Shown in pieces: positions 31,592-36,133 of a DNA stretch of 36,133 bases (position 1 is its first letter; the number at the start of each line of letters is the position of its first letter). The notes beneath the pieces are model-generated. The model worked only from the letters and a program-made list of their open reading frames with translations, ran no database searches and was not told the DNA's origin. The stretch covers positions 1 to 36,133 of the forward strand of contig CAYFNH010000011.1 of assembly GCA_964344435.1 (NCBI GenBank), given 5' to 3'. The position numbers and the translations under genes were made by a program. Source of the stretch: Thiopontia sp964344435. Its GTDB lineage: Bacteria > Pseudomonadota > Gammaproteobacteria > GCF-002020875.

Positions 31592-32152
31592 TTATTCCAC
31601 TGCCTCATTTACAATTCTCTGAAGCAGTGCCTCTACCTCCAGCAGTACTGGACGGGAGCGTTCAGAGCCAATTTTTGATAGCTGTAGATAGGAGATGTGT
31701 ACCCGTCCCGGCTCATCTGCATGGCTGTAGAGGGCGATGGAATAGGGGCAGAAGATGACATTGGCCGGGTCGGCATCGGTCATTTTGCGTGAGAGCTTGG
31801 CGCTGCAAAACTCAACTACCTCAGCACGGGAAAAGGCAGAGGTTGCCGCAGTATTGCTCTCTGTTTCCGACTCCCTCATCGGGTTGTCAATCCCCATGGT
31901 CGAGGTTGCCAGATCCACCACTGAGTGGGTTGCCTGCTGCACCTTGGCGACCAGATCCTTGCCGGTACGCTCCAGCATTCCACCAACATCGGAATGGTGT
32001 GCCACCACCAATCCCTGGTTGGTGATGCCCTCCTCAATGTAGCTCTTGATGGTGTCGAAATCCTCTTCAACGCTATGGTGAACCCAGATGCCATCTGCCA
32101 GTAGCGGAAGAGAGAGAGAGAACAGAAATAGTACAGAGATGATCTTTTTCAT
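31592..32152 (-). CDS. Exported DUF302 family protein
   Basis: This 186-residue protein begins with a signal peptide (MKKIISVLFLFSLSLPLLA). A DUF302 domain follows: VHHSVEEDFDTIKSYIEEGITNQGLVVAHHSDVGGML at the front and AEVVEFCSAKLSRKMTDADPANVIFCPYSIALYSHAD in the second half, where FCPY is the conserved strand. The function of DUF302 is unknown. The start has AGGAGG at ideal spacing. The stop is 7 bases before the Bax-like start. Confidence 0.85.
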   Translation of the reverse strand: MKKIISVLFLFSLSLPLLADGIWVHHSVEEDFDTIKSYIEEGITNQGLVVAHHSDVGGMLERTGKDLVAKVQQATHSVVDLATSTMGIDNPMRESETESNTAATSAFSRAEVVEFCSAKLSRKMTDADPANVIFCPYSIALYSHADEPGRVHISYLQLSKIGSERSRPVLLEVEALLQRIVNEAVE

Positions 32153-32174
32153 GGTGGTAGTCCTCCTGTCTGTG

Positions 32175-32202
32175 TGTATAGCGCTGTCCAGTCTACTCTG
32201 AA
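32175..32202 (-). promoter_or_regulatory. Candidate sigma-70 promoter of the DUF302-Bax-like operon
   Basis: On the minus strand TTCAGA (32197-32202), a 16-base spacer and TATACA (32175-32180) precede the DUF302 ATG (32152). Transcription would start near 32168, giving a ~16-base leader holding AGGAGG. Confidence 0.4.
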
Positions 32203-32274
32203 TCCGTTGGTACGTCAGCCCTGTTTTCTTTACGGTTTTCGATAATCTGTCATCGGGCGATAGAGTTGGGTAGA

Positions 32275-32883
32275 ATGGACATCATGCAGTCTACTTTGCG
32301 TTTACCACTCTGGGGGTTGTGGGTTCTGTTGCTGACGGCATGTTCCGAAGAGTCGTTTGATATCGACAACCTCTGTTCGATCTATGCGGCGCAGCCGCAG
32401 TGGGAGCAGGCGGCTCAACGTTCAGAGGCGCAGTGGGGAATCCCGCAGGAGTTGATGATGGCGGTGATTCGTTTCGAATCCTCCTTTGAGGCCGAGGCCA
32501 TGGCCCCACGTCGGCGCTACTTTGGGTTTATCCCGGGGGAGCATCTCTCCAGCGCTTATGGCTTCTCTCAGGCGCTGGATCTAACCTGGGAGGAGTACCA
32601 GCAGAGGAGTGGGAATATGGATGCGGTACGTGACAACTTTGCCGATGCCATCGACTTCGTGGGGTGGTATCTCAACCGTACCCACCGCAGCCTGCAGATT
32701 CCTCGTAGTGATGGTTACCAGCTCTATCTTGCCTACCATGAAGGGCATCGCGGCTTTCTACGCAAGGATTATGAGCAGAAACCGGCATTGATGGCGGTTG
32801 CGCACCGGGTGAATGCTGCCCGTATCAATTACCGCATACAGTTGAAGCAGTGTCGGCCAGAGGCTGACAAAGTGGGCGGTTAA
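32275..32883 (+). CDS. SLT-type lytic transglycosylase-like lipoprotein
   Basis: This 202-residue protein has a lipoprotein signal ending in the lipobox LLTAC (Cys at about 23), so it is probably anchored in the outer membrane. The mature part resembles a soluble-lytic-transglycosylase domain: AQWGIPQELMMAVIRFESSFEAEA holds the catalytic Glu, then SSAYGFSQALDLTWEEYQ, and a C-terminal YLAYHEGHRGFLRKDY. It would cleave peptidoglycan glycan strands. Start choice is between ATG 32275 and ATG 32284; both give a lipobox. The gene diverges from the DUF302 operon. Confidence 0.82.
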   Translation: MDIMQSTLRLPLWGLWVLLLTACSEESFDIDNLCSIYAAQPQWEQAAQRSEAQWGIPQELMMAVIRFESSFEAEAMAPRRRYFGFIPGEHLSSAYGFSQALDLTWEEYQQRSGNMDAVRDNFADAIDFVGWYLNRTHRSLQIPRSDGYQLYLAYHEGHRGFLRKDYEQKPALMAVAHRVNAARINYRIQLKQCRPEADKVGG

Positions 32884-32897
32884 TCAATGACTCGAAC

Positions 32898-32963
32898 GTA
32901 ATGGCAGCTCCTGCCTGCGACACACCCAAGCACATCCCTGTGTCGCTCGACTACTTTCGAGAC
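32898..32963. repeat. Intergenic repeat, short copy (66 bp)
   Basis: Matches 23977-24031 at 48 of 55 bases and ends in the same ACTTTCGAGAC, but lacks the 47 bases found between these parts in the long copy. The GACAC-N-GTGTC stem is kept. It starts 14 bases after the stop of the SLT-type gene and ends 2 bases before the last codon (stop) of the convergent glutaredoxin gene. Confidence 0.7.
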
Positions 32964-32965
32964 GG

Positions 32966-33220
32966 TCAACGGATCCCGTCGAGCTCTCCGTCCATGTGAG
33001 CCTCGGTAAGCTCATCGAGGCCGCCAATGTGGTCATCCCCGAGAAAGATCTGTGGCACGGTACGGGCATTGTTGGTTCGCTTCAGCATCTCCTTCAACCC
33101 CTTCTGTGACTCATCCACTCGCACTTCGATGTATGAGATTCCCCATTTTGTCAGCAATGCCTTGGAACGGTCGCAACGGGGACAGCTGCCAGTACTGTAA
33201 ATTTTGATTTTTCTCGCCAT
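32966..33220 (-). CDS. Glutaredoxin (GrxC-like, CPRC active site)
   Basis: This 84-residue thiol-disulfide oxidoreductase has the dithiol active site CPRC (TGSCPRCDRSK) near residues 12-15, instead of the usual CPYC. The cis-Pro motif RTVPQIFLGDDHIGGLDEL binds glutathione. It reduces disulfides with glutathione in the cytosol. The start at 33220 is favoured because it gives the standard beta-strand start (MARKIKIYSTG) and has AGGA about 10 bases upstream; an open frame extends 14 codons further. Confidence 0.9.
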   Translation of the reverse strand: MARKIKIYSTGSCPRCDRSKALLTKWGISYIEVRVDESQKGLKEMLKRTNNARTVPQIFLGDDHIGGLDELTEAHMDGELDGIR

Positions 33221-33335
33221 GGGGTGGTTTTCCTGAGTAAGAGAAGAGATGATATAAGGCATTGCATGAGTCCATTCATACCACCACTTCAGGGGTGAGC
33301 TGGATAGTTACCACAGATCGTAAACAGGAAGTGAG

Positions 33336-35948
33336 ATGAATACAACTACTACTCCCCAAGCCACTTATCTCGACGACTACCGTGTACCGGACTATCTACT
33401 GCCGCAGGTGCGGCTCTTTTTTGATCTTGCCGAGGGAGCGACCCGGGTCAAGGCCAGTCTCGAATTTGAACCCAACCCGGCTGGGGAGGCAGGCGCTCCT
33501 CTGGTACTCCATGGTGGTGACCAGGAGCTGCTCTCTCTCAAGCTCGATGGCGTTACCCTGGCTCCGGAGCGCTATAGACGAGAAGGGGAGCATCTGACGA
33601 TATTCGAGGTTCCGGATGGCCCCTTTGTGCTGCAGCAGGAGACCCGGCTCTACCCCGAAAAGAACTATGCGCTCGAAGGACTCTACCGTTCCGGACCGAT
33701 CTACTGTACCCAGTGTGAGGCCGAGGGATTTCGCAAGATCATCCTGTTTCCGGATCGTCCCGATGTGATGTCCAAATTCAGTGTGACCATCGCCGCCTCT
33801 CCGGTACTCTGTCCGGTGATGCTCTCCAATGGCAACCGTACTGCCACCGGGGCCTTCCCGGATGGTCGTCACTGGGTTACCTGGGAGGACCCCTTCCCCA
33901 AACCGGCCTACCTGTTTGCTCTGGTGGCGGGTCAGCTGGAGGGGATTCAGGGGCAGTTCAAGACGCTGTCGGGCCGTGACGTGACCCTGCAGATCTTTAC
34001 CGAACCCCACAATGTAGACAAGTGTGACCATGCCATGGCCTCGCTCAAGCGTGCGATGGCATGGGATGAGCAGGTCTATGGCTGCGAGTACGACCTCGAT
34101 CTCTACAATATTGTTGCGGTGGATGACTTCAATATGGGGGCGATGGAGAACAAGAGTCTCAATATCTTCAACTCCAAGTTCGTCCTTGCTCGTCCCGATA
34201 CCGCAACCGATGGCGACTACCAGAATATCGAGGCGGTCATCGGTCATGAATATTTCCACAACTGGACCGGAAACCGCATCACCTGTCGAGACTGGTTTCA
34301 ACTCAGCCTCAAGGAGGGGCTGACAGTATTCCGGGATCAGGAGTTCACTGCCGACCACAACTCTCGTGCGGTCAAACGTATCCAGGATGTGCGTACCCTC
34401 CGAGGGGTACAGTTTGCCGAGGATGCCGGGCCGATGGCACATCCGGTACGCCCCGACCACTATATCGAGATCAGCAATTTTTACACCGTGACCGTTTATG
34501 AAAAAGGGGCGGAAGTGGTACGGATGCAACACACCCTGCTGGGGGATGAGCTCTATCGCAAGGGGATGGATCTCTACTTCCAGCGCCACGATGGAGAGGC
34601 CGTTACCGTGGAGGATTTTGTCGCCTGCATGGAGACCGCTTCAGGTCGAGATTTAACCCAGTTCAAGTACTGGTACACCCAGAAAGGGACACCACGTCTG
34701 CTCGCTACCTGGGAACAGGACGAGCGGCAGTTCAAATTGACTTTGGAACAGCAGCCACCTGAATCCTGGAGTGAAAGCGAACAGTCATCATGGCAACCAC
34801 ACCACATTCCGGTTGCGGTTGGGCTTCTCTCAAGACAGAGTGGCAGAGATCTGCTGCCAGAGGGCACTCACCTGCTGGAGCTGACCGAGCGTAAACAGAC
34901 CTTCCGGTTCGAGGCCATTGAAGAGGCGGTAGTGCCCTCGCTGTTGCGTGGCTTCAGCGCTCCGGTATTGATGGGAACGGCGCATAGCGCTGAGGACAGA
35001 CGATTCCTGATGGCCCATGACAGCGATCCCTTCAACCGTTGGGATGCAGGTCAACAGGTGGCGGAGGAGATGCTGTTGCAGATGGTGCAGCAGTACCAGC
35101 AGGGACAGACGCCTGAAGTGGATTCAAGCTGGCTGGAGGCACTTGCGCCTCTGCTCGCACAGGCCCATCAAGATCCTGCTCTGACCACCGAAGCCCTGAT
35201 CCTGCCAACCGAACGCTGGCTCTCCGAGCGCATGGCAGTGGTCGATGTGGAGGGTATTCATGCGGCCCGTGAATTGGCCATCGAGGCGGTTGCCCGCCAC
35301 TATCGGCAGCAGCTGGTGACACTCTACCAGGAGGCAGATGCAACGCAGGCCGATGGGAGAACCCTGCGCAACCAGCTGCTTGCACTGTTGAGTCGTTTGG
35401 GGGATGAGGAGATTATCCAGCTTGCGGTTGCTCAGTTCGAGCAGGCAGACAACATGAGTGAAGAGATTGGTGCACTTAATGTGCTGGAGCGACTTGGTGG
35501 CCAGGTTCGCCAGAGTGGGCTGGAACGGTTCTACCACAAATGGCAGGGGGAGCGTCTGGTGATTGATAAGTGGTTCAGTCTGCAGGCGGCATCACAACAG
35601 GCAGATACCCTCGACCAGGTTGAGAAATTACTGCAGCACCCTGATTTCGACATCAATAATCCGAATCGGGTGCGTTCACTGGTGGGGGTATTTGCCCATG
35701 GCAATCCGCTCCACTTCCACAGTGCCGATGGTCGTGGTTACCGGCTGCTGGCGGACCAGGTGATTCGCCTTGATGGATCCAACCCTCAAGTTGCCGCCCG
35801 TATGGTTAGCGCCTTCAATCAGTGGAAACGCTATGATGAGGGGCGCAAAAAACGGATGCAGAGCGAGCTGGAGTCGATTGCCCGGCGTGAAGGGCTCTCC
35901 CGCGATCTTTACGAAATCGTCAGTCGAAATATGCAAGGTGTGGATTGA
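33336..35948 (+). CDS. pepN: Aminopeptidase N
   Basis: This 870-residue M1-family zinc aminopeptidase has exactly the length of E. coli PepN. Visible are the substrate-anchoring GAMEN motif at 268-272, the zinc site HEYFH (304-308) with Glu305 as the catalytic base, and the third ligand Glu327 (LKEGLTVFRDQE). NWTGNRITCRDWFQLSLKEG matches PepN closely. The C-terminal superhelical part runs to the end (RDLYEIVSRNMQG). It removes N-terminal residues from peptides in the cytosol. The start has AGGA at 7 bases. It stands alone; the 185 bases after it hold no gene or terminator I can identify. Confidence 0.96.
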   Translation: MNTTTTPQATYLDDYRVPDYLLPQVRLFFDLAEGATRVKASLEFEPNPAGEAGAPLVLHGGDQELLSLKLDGVTLAPERYRREGEHLTIFEVPDGPFVLQQETRLYPEKNYALEGLYRSGPIYCTQCEAEGFRKIILFPDRPDVMSKFSVTIAASPVLCPVMLSNGNRTATGAFPDGRHWVTWEDPFPKPAYLFALVAGQLEGIQGQFKTLSGRDVTLQIFTEPHNVDKCDHAMASLKRAMAWDEQVYGCEYDLDLYNIVAVDDFNMGAMENKSLNIFNSKFVLARPDTATDGDYQNIEAVIGHEYFHNWTGNRITCRDWFQLSLKEGLTVFRDQEFTADHNSRAVKRIQDVRTLRGVQFAEDAGPMAHPVRPDHYIEISNFYTVTVYEKGAEVVRMQHTLLGDELYRKGMDLYFQRHDGEAVTVEDFVACMETASGRDLTQFKYWYTQKGTPRLLATWEQDERQFKLTLEQQPPESWSESEQSSWQPHHIPVAVGLLSRQSGRDLLPEGTHLLELTERKQTFRFEAIEEAVVPSLLRGFSAPVLMGTAHSAEDRRFLMAHDSDPFNRWDAGQQVAEEMLLQMVQQYQQGQTPEVDSSWLEALAPLLAQAHQDPALTTEALILPTERWLSERMAVVDVEGIHAARELAIEAVARHYRQQLVTLYQEADATQADGRTLRNQLLALLSRLGDEEIIQLAVAQFEQADNMSEEIGALNVLERLGGQVRQSGLERFYHKWQGERLVIDKWFSLQAASQQADTLDQVEKLLQHPDFDINNPNRVRSLVGVFAHGNPLHFHSADGRGYRLLADQVIRLDGSNPQVAARMVSAFNQWKRYDEGRKKRMQSELESIARREGLSRDLYEIVSRNMQGVD

Positions 35949-36133
35949 ATTACCTGCTCTTCGATATGCTTGCGATCTGTCAGTACAAATTCGCTTGGCT
36001 GAGAAAATAGAGCTAACCTGAACGAGGTATTGTTGGAGGTGCAGGAGTGTCATACCCTTTGGTTTTTCAAATACGGTTGCACTGGTGTCCCAACGTTTAA
36101 TCAAATAAATTCAATTGGTTACTAATAACGGGC

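Noticed and set aside
35949..36133. Possible gene or terminator after pepN
   Set aside because: No start with a ribosome binding site, no stem-loop with a T-run and no RNA pattern is visible in these 185 bases.

Overview
The window is 36 kb of a gammaproteobacterial chromosome. The evidence is the gene content and order: DksA with its DxxDxA tip, the yciB/yciI and rnm-yciO neighbourhoods, trpS-scpA-scpB-rluB, and a PepN of 870 residues. A storage-carbon metabolism built on gluconeogenesis (PPDK, Pgi, full glycogen synthesis and breakdown) and a CbbY-type sugar phosphatase would fit an autotroph such as a sulfur oxidiser or a sulfur-oxidising symbiont. That lifestyle is inference; no sulfur or Calvin-cycle enzyme is in view. 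I see no rRNA, tRNA, CRISPR array or complete insertion sequence.

Layout. (1) 1-831: an AT-richer TumE/TumA-type toxin-antitoxin pair behind a perfect 24-bp palindrome. (2) 950-8011, minus strand: a tight glgP-pgi-ppdK operon (glycogen to glucose-1-P, glucose-6-P/fructose-6-P interconversion, PEP/pyruvate), divergent from glgB-glgA (8155-11783). (3) 11847-14645: dksA, then a CbbY-like HAD phosphatase, a class I/II aminotransferase and a small membrane protein in one operon. (4) 14643-15568: a 0.3-kb non-coding element with perfect 34-bp terminal inverted repeats (MITE-like), followed directly by a DinJ/YafQ toxin-antitoxin pair. (5) 15593-17185: a GAF-HD-GYP-hemerythrin protein with a possible FNR-type site at its promoter. 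(6) 17314-22068, minus strand: a second glycogen operon, DUF2934 protein-glgC-GH57 amylase-malQ, behind yciB-yciI. (7) 23121-29795, plus strand: a housekeeping run, rnm-like PHP protein, yciO, M50 protease, trpS, scpA, scpB, rluB, EndoIII-like glycosylase. (8) 29796-30105: an AT-rich non-coding stretch with a cluster of DnaA-box-like 9-mers. (9) 30172-33220: envelope and exported proteins (proline/tyrosine-rich protein, Bax-like glucosaminidase, DUF302 protein, SLT-type lipoprotein) and a glutaredoxin. (10) pepN, followed by 185 bp in which I see nothing.

How the genes work together. PPDK and Pgi connect pyruvate to hexose phosphate. GlgC makes ADP-glucose, GlgA polymerises it and GlgB branches it. 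GlgP, the GH57 enzyme and MalQ take the polymer apart and rearrange maltodextrins. The genes lie in two loci: degradation plus central carbon and glgBA in one, glgC with GH57 and malQ in the other.

The observations most worth checking are the MITE-like element, a related pair of short intergenic repeats, the FNR-like site in front of the hemerythrin/HD-GYP gene, the DnaA-box cluster, and the DUF2934 basic protein in the glgC operon. I found no convincing large undescribed system; most of the window is ordinary housekeeping and storage metabolism.
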